Of a stretch of 13,052 nt of DNA, positions 1 to 6,447 are shown piece after piece (within the stretch, counting starts at the first letter, position 1; every line of letters starts with the position of its first letter). The DNA is taken from assembly GCA_030612185.1 (NCBI GenBank), contig JAUWOI010000069.1, positions 1-13,052 on the forward strand, written 5' to 3'. The DNA comes from Anaerolineae bacterium (GTDB lineage: Bacteria > Chloroflexota > Anaerolineae > B4-G1). Below the pieces are notes generated by a model. It saw nothing but the letters and a program-made list of their open reading frames with translations. It did not search any database and was not told where the DNA came from. The position numbers were made by a program, and so were the translations under genes.

Positions 1-177
1 TCCCGTTGCTTCACAGAACCTCAGGTACTGCGCATTAGTTACCTCATACTTGTCTATGTAGAAGGAGTCAACGTATACCTTGTGAACGGGGCTGTGATCC
101 CCCTCTGAATCCGAGCCCATAGGGAACTCACCGCCGGGAACCAAAACAAGTTTCCCAATGACATTGGCCATTGTCAT
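1..177 (-). CDS. Formylglycine-generating enzyme (SUMF1/FGE-sulfatase) family protein, N-terminal part only
   Basis: I translated 59 codons without a stop, from ATG at 177 to the left edge. The product contains VPGGEFPMGSDSEGD, then HKVYVDSFYIDKYEVTNAQY. This is the N-terminal signature of the FGE-sulfatase/SUMF1 family: the PGGxFxMGS motif, then a DxFYIDKYEVTNxQY block. Family members oxidise a cysteine to formylglycine in sulfatases, or form iron(II)-dependent C-S bond or nonheme enzymes, or serve as C-type-lectin-like binding domains. The catalytic C-terminal part is outside the window, so the activity cannot be assigned. ATG 177 overlaps the stop of the upstream hydrolase as ATGA. An AAAGGAGAGA Shine-Dalgarno lies inside the end of that gene. 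A second in-frame ATG at 171 has better spacing to it (about 9 nt), so the start is 177 or 171. No signal peptide is visible, so it is probably cytoplasmic. Confidence 0.85.
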   Translation of the reverse strand, partial: MTMANVIGKLVLVPGGEFPMGSDSEGDHSPVHKVYVDSFYIDKYEVTNAQYLRFCEATG

Positions 178-1391
178 TCTCTCCTTTGTTGGAGGATGTG
201 TACGTCATCATACTCTCGTCCCATCGTCACGTGAATATCCCCGCTGCTCATCCCGTAAACGACCGACCATTGCGTACCCTCCTGGGACACTTCCGCCAGA
301 AGGTCTACGGCGTCCTGCGCGGTCATCCGGCCTTGTGCTTCTGTGAGCCGTTGGCTGATTCTGTCGTACCGCCAGCACTCCCCTTCGACTTCGCTCAGGG
401 CAGGCACTTCGACTTCGCTCAGGACAGGCCCTTCCGCCGAGGCGCCGGCCGAGGCGCGCAAGAAATTGGTCGCCAGGTGCCAGGCCGTCTCATTGGGGAT
501 GACTACTATCTCACCCTGGTAAAACTCCACCAGCACCGAGCGTCCCGACGAGTCGGCGATCAGATAATGAATGGGCGGGCCACCCTCCATGTCAATGTTA
601 TAGTTATGGAAGATGGCAACGGCTTCGTCCACGTTGCTGGCGTGGTCCAGCACCTCACGCATCATCATCAACGAGCCAATGGTCTCCTTATCTGGATCGG
701 ATCGCATCTGCCCCGGCGGTACGGCTGCCATACCGATGGCCAGACCGTGCTCGTTCATCCCGTCGAACGGCCAGAACGGCGTGTCCAAGAGAAAGCGACG
801 CTCGGCGAGAGGCAGATCGGTCAGTGTACCCGCCCTATCTCCTCCGAACCCCAGGTAGGCAATATCCACCATCGAAACTGAAGCGTACCCATCCGGTGGG
901 TCGGTAAACAGGAGCAGGGCTGGGCTGTATTCCCAGTCGAAGTTGCGGCCATAGAACATCTCGTCTGCATCGCCGAGAGCCGCGAAGAGCGAACAGGCCC
1001 ACGCGGGCGACGATGCCACCGCGCTGGGGTTCGACAGGTTCACACTCGGCAGCCACTTGTCACCCTGAAGAGAAGACACCCTCTGGTTATATGCGCCGTA
1101 GTAGTGCATAGTATAGAGCGGATAGTCGTCCACCTGCTCCAGGCTGCTGAGTGTCGCGGCCTCCCCTTCGGCTTCGCTCAGGGCAGGCTCTTCCGACAGG
1201 TCATCTGCGCGGCCTTCACCTCTCGGCGCGGCAGTTGGGGTTGAGGTCGAAGGGGCAGGCGCGAGCGTACCTGTGGCCCCCTCGCTGCTACCGTAGGTGG
1301 CAATCGTGACTGTGGGCTCCGCTTGCCCACAACCAGTGACCAGGATCAGAACAATGATCGCGGCGGCGATTGCTTTATATTGAGCAGATAT
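174..1391 (-). CDS. Predicted lipoprotein Ntn hydrolase (linear amide C-N hydrolase / penicillin V acylase-like), non-ATG start
   Basis: The core spans 1133-174. WACSLFAALGD with a downstream GRNFDW motif is the nucleophile region of the cysteine Ntn hydrolases (choloylglycine hydrolase/penicillin V acylase/AAT-like), which cleave linear amides. The predicted nucleophile is C133 (codon at 995-993), with R149 and D152 nearby, counting from codon 1391. The reading frame is open well upstream of GTG 1133. It gives family-like SLEQVDDYPLYTMHYYG, a Ser/Thr/Pro linker, and a signal peptide with lipobox LVTGC (C21), so the mature protein is probably lipid-anchored outside the cytoplasm. No ATG, GTG or TTG occurs in this frame between the TGA at 1413-1415 and GTG 1133. 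A good AAGGAG site lies 7 nt before an ATA codon at 1391 (ATC at 1394 is an alternative), so I propose a rare start or a sequence error. Two copies of a 24-bp repeat (PALSEVEG) sit in the catalytic domain and one in the linker. Length from 1391 is 405 aa. The function is inferred; the substrate is unknown. Confidence 0.75.
   Translation of the reverse strand: MSAQYKAIAAAIIVLILVTGCGQAEPTVTIATYGSSEGATGTLAPAPSTSTPTAAPRGEGRADDLSEEPALSEAEGEAATLSSLEQVDDYPLYTMHYYGAYNQRVSSLQGDKWLPSVNLSNPSAVASSPAWACSLFAALGDADEMFYGRNFDWEYSPALLLFTDPPDGYASVSMVDIAYLGFGGDRAGTLTDLPLAERRFLLDTPFWPFDGMNEHGLAIGMAAVPPGQMRSDPDKETIGSLMMMREVLDHASNVDEAVAIFHNYNIDMEGGPPIHYLIADSSGRSVLVEFYQGEIVVIPNETAWHLATNFLRASAGASAEGPVLSEVEVPALSEVEGECWRYDRISQRLTEAQGRMTAQDAVDLLAEVSQEGTQWSVVYGMSSGDIHVTMGREYDDVHILQQRRE
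381..428. repeat. Two tandem 24-bp repeats inside the hydrolase gene
   Basis: Two adjacent 24-bp units (381-404 and 405-428) share the core TTCGACTTCGCTCAGG, with changes at only two or three positions. On the minus strand they read in frame as two copies of P-(A/V)-L-S-E-V-E. They lie between the NFLRASAGAS and CWRYDRI segments of the Ntn-hydrolase fold, where they look like an inserted surface loop. Single copies of the family occur at 1164-1187 and, interrupted, at 5579-5625. Confidence 0.85.
1164..1187. repeat. Third copy of the 24-bp repeat, in the linker of the hydrolase lipoprotein
   Basis: The core TTCGGCTTCGCTCAGGGCAG matches the units at 381-428 apart from one or two bases. Read on the minus strand it gives PALSEAEG, the same reading phase as the copies in the catalytic domain. 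It sits in the low-complexity stretch between the lipobox and the folded domain. Confidence 0.8.
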
Positions 1392-1404
1392 GATCTCACT
1401 CCTT
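1389..1404 (-). promoter_or_regulatory. Ribosome binding site followed by candidate non-canonical start
   Basis: Read on the minus strand, GAAAGGAGTGAG is followed by ATC and ATA codons. AAGGAG occupies 1404-1399, and the spacer to ATA (1391-1389) is 7 nt. This is the only strong Shine-Dalgarno upstream of the signal-peptide-coding frame. It decides the start of the lipoprotein hydrolase, although no ATG/GTG/TTG follows it. Confidence 0.5.
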
Positions 1405-1435
1405 TCAGGTTTTCAAGCCATTGAGCCAACTACCG

Positions 1436-1463
1436 ACGTTCACGCTTCACGTTTCACGTTACG
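1436..1463. repeat. 7-bp tandem repeat (TTCACGY) at the 3' end of the PD40 fragment
   Basis: Three consecutive 7-bp units (TTCACGC, TTCACGT, TTCACGT) run from 1439 to 1459, flanked by ACG and TACGG. The stop codon of the PD40 fragment (1442-1440) lies inside the first unit. The last residues of that ORF (NVKREA) are therefore encoded by repeat DNA rather than by ancestral gene sequence. Confidence 0.75.
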
Positions 1464-1799
1464 GCGACCAAACCCCCCGCCCAACGTCAATTGTTCCAGT
1501 TCGCCGGACGCGACGTCGTAGAGCCATAGATCGGCGTAGGGGAGGTCGGTCTCGTACCGCTGGCGCATTTCCCCCATCGTGAACAGCAGGCGGGTTCCAT
1601 CCGGCGACCAGTTGAGACAGAAGAGCCAACCCTCGCCATCCACGACGATGGTGACCTCGCCCGTCTCTAGCGCGATGAGGTGCATGGCGGTGGCATCCCC
1701 CTCCCGGTAATTCTCGCTGGCGACAACGGCAATGTGCGCACCGTCCGGCGACCAGGCGATCTCTGCTGCGGCGGTAGACACAGCGGTTGTCGCGGACAT
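1440..1799 (-). pseudogene. Truncated beta-propeller (PD40/TolB-like) gene fragment
   Basis: The 119-aa ORF contains two PD40/WD40-like strands, AWSPDGAHIAVVAS and NWSPDGTRLLFTMG, and a third partial blade, DLWLYDVASGELEQLT. These are typical of TolB-like periplasmic propellers or DPP-IV-type propeller domains, which normally need six or seven blades in some 300-450 residues. Here only about two and a half blades remain. The ORF begins almost directly at a blade, has no signal peptide, and ends in a 7-bp tandem repeat that supplies the final residues and the stop. ATG 1799 follows a fair AAGGGTGAGG site, and an in-frame TGA lies 24 nt upstream, so it may still be translated. The simplest reading is a remnant cut off by repeat-associated rearrangement; a genuine tiny propeller-repeat protein is the less likely alternative. 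Confidence 0.6.
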
Positions 1800-1849
1800 A
1801 ACCTCACCCTTTGGACACGGTCACTATGTGATCATCTGGGGGCATAGTA

Positions 1850-1878
1850 TATACATCTGACGGCACGATTTGGTTCAA
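1850..1878 (-). promoter_or_regulatory. Candidate sigma-70-type promoter upstream of the PD40 fragment
   Basis: On the minus strand TTGAAC (1878-1873) is separated by 17 bases from TGTATA (1855-1850). This AT-rich gap lies between the stop of the helicase gene and the PD40 start at 1799. TATATA and TATACT overlap the same site with longer spacing. This is motif matching only. Confidence 0.35.
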
Positions 1879-1891
1879 TAGACCTGCTCCA

Positions 1892-4800
1892 TCACCCATC
1901 AGCGCTTGCCTCGCTACCGAACAGCCGTCCTTCTTTCAGACGCTGTACTCCTTTGGGGGTCGACGCCGGATAGATGTATGTGCCGCCATTCCACCGCCGC
2001 TCCACATCCTCCACGTATCCCTCCGCCTGGAGTGCATCAAGAAAGTCTAACACGGTGTCTGCGCCCCCACGCAACCCCTCCAGCGCTCCGAAGTGTTCGC
2101 TGGACACAATAAGCCGTCGCCGTGCTTTCTTCCGCTCGGGGTCTGTCTGATACTTGGTAGCCATATAGTCGTTTCCCACGAGGATCTGGGCCAGTTCCAG
2201 GCCCCATAAGGCGCACGCCCTCTCACGTTGGCCAATCCCGCATCCCAGGCCACCGCCTTCAGAATCGTGTATTTGGCATCCTGGTACCGTCCTGGGTCGG
2301 TTAGATCCTCCCCCGCAGATTCGTCGGCCCAGGGGACGGCCAGGTTCACGTCGCACAGCGAGCAACATTCGCCGGCGCGGGTGGGCGGCTTCTCGGCCCC
2401 CAGGTACCTGAGGATCTCCTCCCGCAAGCAATCGCCGACCTCTAATGTTTCGGCATACCGTCGCATCGCGGCCAGGTTGGCCTCCATCTCCCCCCGCACC
2501 CGGCGGGCCTCCCCCAGGTCCAGGTCCAGCCGCGCCCCCTCCAGCATCCTCGGCCCAGGCGTCAGCACGAACGCCCGAGCAAACCCTCGGTAGATCAGGA
2601 GCCCTTGCAGGGCCAGTTGATACAGCGCCTCGTCCAGCGCCAGCGGGTCCAGGCCCTCCGCCAGTGCCGCCTCCACGACCGGCAGTTCACCTCGGGCTAC
2701 CGGACCGATCCCGTGGACCTCCAACACTCGCCCGATTGCCCCTCCTACTGGCCCCGGTGCCACATCTTGAGCCCGCGCTGCCACCACCTCCAGCGGTGCC
2801 AACAGCCGCGCGCTGGCCTTCAGGGTCACGTCCACGCCACGTCGAATGAAGCCCATCTCCTCCAGCAAATGCAGGTGGATGCCCAATTCCCGCTGCTCAT
2901 CAAAGTCCAGCGCGTCAGCCGCTTCTCGGGGGTCCACGTAGATTGGGCTCCCCTCGTCCGTCCCGCAGCGACGGCGGAGCCACTCCAACACGTTCGCCAC
3001 CTGCTCTGACTCGGGCAGGCTTTTGGGGATGAAGTAGTTCTCGTGAATCCAGAGGTCGCCCTCGTGGTAGAGCAACACACACCAACTCACCTGGCTGTCG
3101 CGCCCGGCACGGCCTGCCTCCTGGAAGTACGACTCGATGTCCCCCGGAATCTGATAGTGGACCACGTAGCGGATATCCGGTTTGTCAATGCCCATCCCGA
3201 AGGCCTTGGTGGCCACGATGACGTTGATCTGACCATCCAGGAACATGTCCTGGACTTCCTTGCGGGCCTGGTCGTCCATCTTGCCGTGGTAGTAGCGAGC
3301 GTCCAGTCCCACCGCCTCCAGGGCCAACCTGGCCCCATAGCGCGGGTCCACCTGGGCGCGGTTCAACTCCACGTACCGGTGCAGCCGCTGCCCAAAGTCC
3401 TCCGCCAACGTCGCCAGGAGGCTCCGTCCCTGGAGCGCCCGCGCGATGAGCCGCTGGCCCCCGGCGTCCCGCACCTTGTCGCGCACCCGGATCAGCACCC
3501 CCCGGCCCGACCGCCGGTCGAGCAGCCGGTTGACCAAGTAAACGATGCCCTCCCAGGAGACCTCGTCGGTGGCGGCAGCGGTGGCTGCGTCCTCCAGATT
3601 GTGGGCCTCGTCCACCACGACGCGGGTGAAAAGCAGCCCGGCCTGCTCCCACTCCTTCGAGAGCAGCAGGGCGTGGTTCATCACGACCACGTCGGCCTGC
3701 TGAGCCCGCTCGTAGGCCAGGCGGTGGAAGCAAGATTCGCGCGCCGGGCAATGCTTGCGGGGACACTCCCCTTGCTCTGCCCGCAGAGCCTCGCACAGCC
3801 GGGCCAGCACCGGGAACGTGGTGAGCGCCCAGTAACTCAACTCGTCCAGCAGCCCCTCGCGGGTGACCGAGAGCCAGGTCAGCAGAATCAGCCAGGCGAA
3901 ACGCTGCTCTTCATCCAAGTCACCTACGCAAGTCTGGGCATAGACGGCCGCTGCTCGCTCAAGGCAGATGTAGTTACGCATGCCCTTGAGCACCTGGGCC
4001 TGGAAATCCGTTCCCAGGTTCTGGCGAACCCGCTCCAGGTCGTCGGCCATCTGATCCTGGAGCAAGCGGGTGTAGGTAGAGATGACGACTGGCTCACCCT
4101 GGCCGCGGGCCCAGAGGATGGCAGGGACCAGGTAGGCGAAGGTCTTGCCGGTGCCGGTGGGGGCCTCGACGGCCATAAAACGCTCGTCCCGGAGCGCACG
4201 ACTCACATGCTCGACCATCTGGAACTGGGCTTCACGTCTCCTGAGGCCGTGCCGCTCAACCATTTCCTCGAACCGCGCCCGCACCGCCTCCGGCGTGAGA
4301 AAGACCTCCGAGGTTTCCAGTAAGTCTTCCTGGAGAGATTTCGCCCCGCGTCCTGGCTCCAATTGACCTGAATCTGCGGCCCAAACCTCGGAGTCCTCTC
4401 GGACGAGTTCTGCGACGACGGTGTCCCGATCCTCCGCCGCCGGGGGCGCGGTTATCCCCAGCCTGGCCGCTGCCTGGCCCATCAACCGGGCGAACTCCCC
4501 AGCCAGCAGGGGGTTCTCAACCATCCGCTTCTGGATGGCCTCCACCAGGCGAGGGACCACCGCCGCCAGCACCAACACATCCACCACGGCATTGTGGAAG
4601 CCGGTCCAGGAAAAGGCACCCACCCCCTGCTGGCGGGCCCAGTCCTCGACCTGGCGGCCTCCGCTCAGTCCCTCCCCAACATTGAGCGAGCGGGCCAGTT
4701 CCTCAAGGCGGAAACGGCCCGTGCCCCCTTGGGCCAGGCAGGCCAGTTCCATTGAGTCCACGATAGGATTGGTGATCTCCCATCCAATCGAGTCGGCGGC

Positions 4801-5436
4801 CTGTCTCAGAAATGTTAGATCGAAACGGACGTTGTGAGCCACCAGGGGCATGTCGCCGACCCAGTGGCGGAATCTCTCCAGCACTTCCGCCAGAGGAGCG
4901 GCCCGTGCCAGTTCCTGCTCCCACTCCGGGTGGTCGGTGAAGCCTAATTTCACCTTGAGGCCGAAGGGGATCTCGCGCCCCTCCAGGTCCACGTACTCGT
5001 TGAATACTGAAGAGCATTCCGTCCCATCTTCGGCAATGGCGGGCGCGGGCCGGCCATCCACAAAACGCACGGCAGCGATCTGAATGATGTGGTCGCGCTC
5101 GGACTTGACGCCGGTAGTCTCCAGGTCGAAGGCGATGAAGGACTCCAGAGGCGGAAGGTCCGCCAGGTAGGGTCGTTGAACCTCGCCCCGTTCGCGGGGT
5201 ACTTCTTCGACGTTGGCCGCGACCTTTTCCGCCTCCACTGCTGCTTTGGAGCGCCACACACCGCCAGCCAGGGGGACAAAAAGGTCCGGGTGGGTGTGCA
5301 GGGTTTCCCGGACCTCGCGTGGGGTGCAACGCAGGCCAAGCCCCTCAATGACAGCCCGGCGGATCTCCCGCTCGGTGAGGCCGTCGGAGTGGGCATTGAG
5401 AATTTGCTGGATAGCCTGGCTGAGGGCTTGGCTCAC
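1892..5436 (-). CDS. Chimeric exonuclease-DinG-RecQ helicase, frameshifted near the C-terminus
   Basis: Start GTG 5436. Residues 1-80 resemble a winged helix. Residues 100-300 are a DEDDh 3'-5' exonuclease (DLETTG at 104, HNVRFD at 201, HNAVVD at 281). Residues 380-700 are a DinG/XPD-type first helicase domain with Walker A APTGTGKT (425-432), DEAH (609-612) and four cysteines (491, 558, 563, 569) spaced as in DinG Fe-S clusters. From about residue 705 the sequence is RecQ: RYYHGKMDDQAR, ATKAFGMGIDKPDIRYVVHY, QEAGRAGRD, then a zinc-type cysteine set (C1003, CCSLC 1024-1028). The second DinG domain and the first RecQ domain are missing. Near 2205 the reading frame breaks: after RAPYG the family-like continuation LELAQILVGNDYMATKYQ is in the -1 frame and runs to a TGA at 1894, giving about 1,180 residues if repaired. 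Unrepaired, the long frame ends at 2047 with an unrelated tail. A role in DNA repair or unwinding is inferred; activity of the hybrid is uncertain. Confidence 0.8.
2202..2205 (-). other. Frameshift site in the helicase gene (GGGG tract)
   Basis: On the minus strand CCT TAT GGGG CC TGG encodes PYG in the main frame, and then LELAQILVGNDY only in the -1 frame. One extra G would restore a continuous reading frame through to the stop at 1894-1892. The local sequence is not a classic X-XXY-YYZ slippery heptamer, so loss of one G (real or in the consensus) is more likely than programmed frameshifting. Confidence 0.75.
4302..4316. repeat. Single arm of the GACCTCCGAGGTC palindromic repeat inside the helicase gene
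   Basis: AGACCTCCGAGGTTT matches 14 of 15 bases of the arm at 11689-11703. On the minus strand it reads ETSEVF, the same phase and peptide as the copy inside the restriction-modification gene. It lies in the linker between the exonuclease and helicase domains. Confidence 0.6.
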
Positions 5437-5455
5437 CTTAGTTCCACGTTGCTGT

Positions 5456-5687
5456 CTAGTACTACAACAAGACTTTGTACTCCGGCGTCATTCCGAGCAA
5501 GCGCAGCGAGTCGAGGAATCTCTATTCACGCGAGCACAGTCACCCCAGAAAGGTAGAGATTCCTCGACTCCCTCCAGTCCCTTCGACAGGCTCACCGCCA
5601 CGAGTACTCGCGGTGGCAGGGCAGGCTGATCCGCTCCTTTCGGTCGCTCGGAATGACGTGAACAGCGGAATCTCGTTGTGATACTAG
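5456..5687. mobile_element. MITE-like element with nested inverted repeats
   Basis: The outer ends CTAGTACTACAACAAGA and (reverse complement of the right end) CTAGTATCACAACGAGA match 14 of 17 bases. Inside them, CGTCATTCCGAGC (5486-5498) is exactly inverted at 5646-5658, so the imperfect terminal repeats are about 43 bp. A second perfect 16-bp inverted pair, GAGTCGAGGAATCTCT (5508-5523) and 5555-5570, forms an internal stem. A copy of the 24-bp repeat at 5579-5625 is split by about 24 bp around the palindrome CGAGTACTCG. No transposase ORF fits, so any mobility would need a transposase acting in trans. The element fills the gap between the AbiEii stop (5695) and the helicase start (5436). The hairpins could stop transcription, but I see no U-tract. 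Confidence 0.75.
5579..5625. repeat. Interrupted copy of the 24-bp repeat within the MITE-like element
   Basis: CCCTTCGACAGGCTCA (5579-5594) and GGGCAGG (5619-5625) are the two halves of the repeat family seen at 381-428. The 24 bases between them are centred on the perfect palindrome CGAGTACTCG, with near-complementary flanks (CCGCCA and CGGTGG). Confidence 0.6.
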
Positions 5688-5694
5688 AATCAAC

Positions 5695-6447
5695 TCACTC
5701 CAGCAGAGCCGCGATGCCCTCGCGCGCGTCATCGTAGGCTACGAACTGGGGCAGCAGGTGCCGCAGGTCCCGCTCCCAACCGGCGCGAACACGCTCCAGG
5801 CCTTCCTCCAGCGCGTCGGGCTCCCACGCCATCCTATAGAGTGCCAATTTGCGTTCGACCAGCGCCTGGTCAGGCTGCACCCCCCGGCGCAAGAGCAGCC
5901 AGATGTCGTACAGATCTCGCGGCTTGCTCCGCATCAGCAGCGCCCGCACCTTCTCCGCCAGCAGGTGCTCCAGCGTCAGCACCGTCACCACGAAGGGGCG
6001 CACGTCGTCGTACTCGGAGGCCACTAGTTCCCGGCGCGCTTCCACCTCCTCCAGCCGCCGGTTGACGTCCACCCGCACCTTTCCCTTGCTGCGATCCCGC
6101 CCGTCGTAGAGCGGCCCCCGGAAACTGACGTCGAAACTGTACCCCACATCGGAGGTCCAGGTGTTACGCATCTCGGCAACGACCCCGAAGTCCTCCAGTC
6201 CGGCGACGACCTGCTCCCAGAGGGCCTCCAGCACGACGTCGTCGTCCGGCCCGTTGAAGTCCAGGTCCTCAGAGTAACGATTGCCGCCGTAGACCAGCCG
6301 CAGGGCCGTGCCGCCCTTGAAGATCAGTTCCTGGCTGCGGGAGTAGAGAAGCCACAGGAGCAGGTGCTGCAGGTAGTCCCGCTCCTGAACCTGCATCCCG
6401 ACCCCGTGCCGCTGAGCAATCCGCTGAATCTGGGCTTTGGTCAACAT
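5695..6447 (-). CDS. Nucleotidyltransferase AbiEii/AbiGii-type toxin
   Basis: The 250-aa product has the AbiEii nucleotidyltransferase signature. FKGGTALRLVYGGNRYSEDLDF (about 43-64) contains the GG-x(n)-DxD-like metal/NTP site. KVRVDVNRR (123-131) and EKVRALLMRSKPRDLYDIWL (165-184) match the conserved downstream motifs. AbiEii-family proteins are the toxin of type IV toxin-antitoxin/abortive infection modules; their expression is bacteriostatic and blocks phage spread. Length agrees with family members of about 250-300 aa. ATG 6447 overlaps the stop of the upstream antitoxin gene as TGATG, implying translational coupling, the usual order (antitoxin first) for AbiE. All motifs are intact. Related MenA-type nucleotidyltransferase toxins modify tRNA, so the exact target here is unknown. 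Confidence 0.92.
   Translation of the reverse strand: MLTKAQIQRIAQRHGVGMQVQERDYLQHLLLWLLYSRSQELIFKGGTALRLVYGGNRYSEDLDFNGPDDDVVLEALWEQVVAGLEDFGVVAEMRNTWTSDVGYSFDVSFRGPLYDGRDRSKGKVRVDVNRRLEEVEARRELVASEYDDVRPFVVTVLTLEHLLAEKVRALLMRSKPRDLYDIWLLLRRGVQPDQALVERKLALYRMAWEPDALEEGLERVRAGWERDLRHLLPQFVAYDDAREGIAALLE

Noticed and set aside
381..428. Tandem 24-bp units considered as a CRISPR array
   Set aside because: The units are directly adjacent with no unique spacers, lie in coding sequence, and have no cas genes nearby.
171..881. Plus-strand 236-aa ORF at the left end
   Set aside because: It is antisense to the Ntn-hydrolase core and includes the reverse of the 24-bp repeat (FDFAQG). The minus strand carries the real catalytic motifs.
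2196..2212. Programmed -1 ribosomal frameshift in the helicase gene
   Set aside because: There is no X-XXY-YYZ heptamer in the right phase, and I see no strong stem-loop or pseudoknot directly downstream.
3043..4323. Plus-strand 426-aa ORF opposite the helicase gene
   Set aside because: It lies wholly antisense to a helicase with intact motifs. Its product is rich in His, Gln, Pro and Gly with no recognisable domain, typical of a high-GC shadow frame.
5508..5570. Intrinsic terminator formed by the 16-bp inverted pair
   Set aside because: The loop is about 31 bases and no T-tract follows on either strand. It is better explained as part of the MITE-like element.
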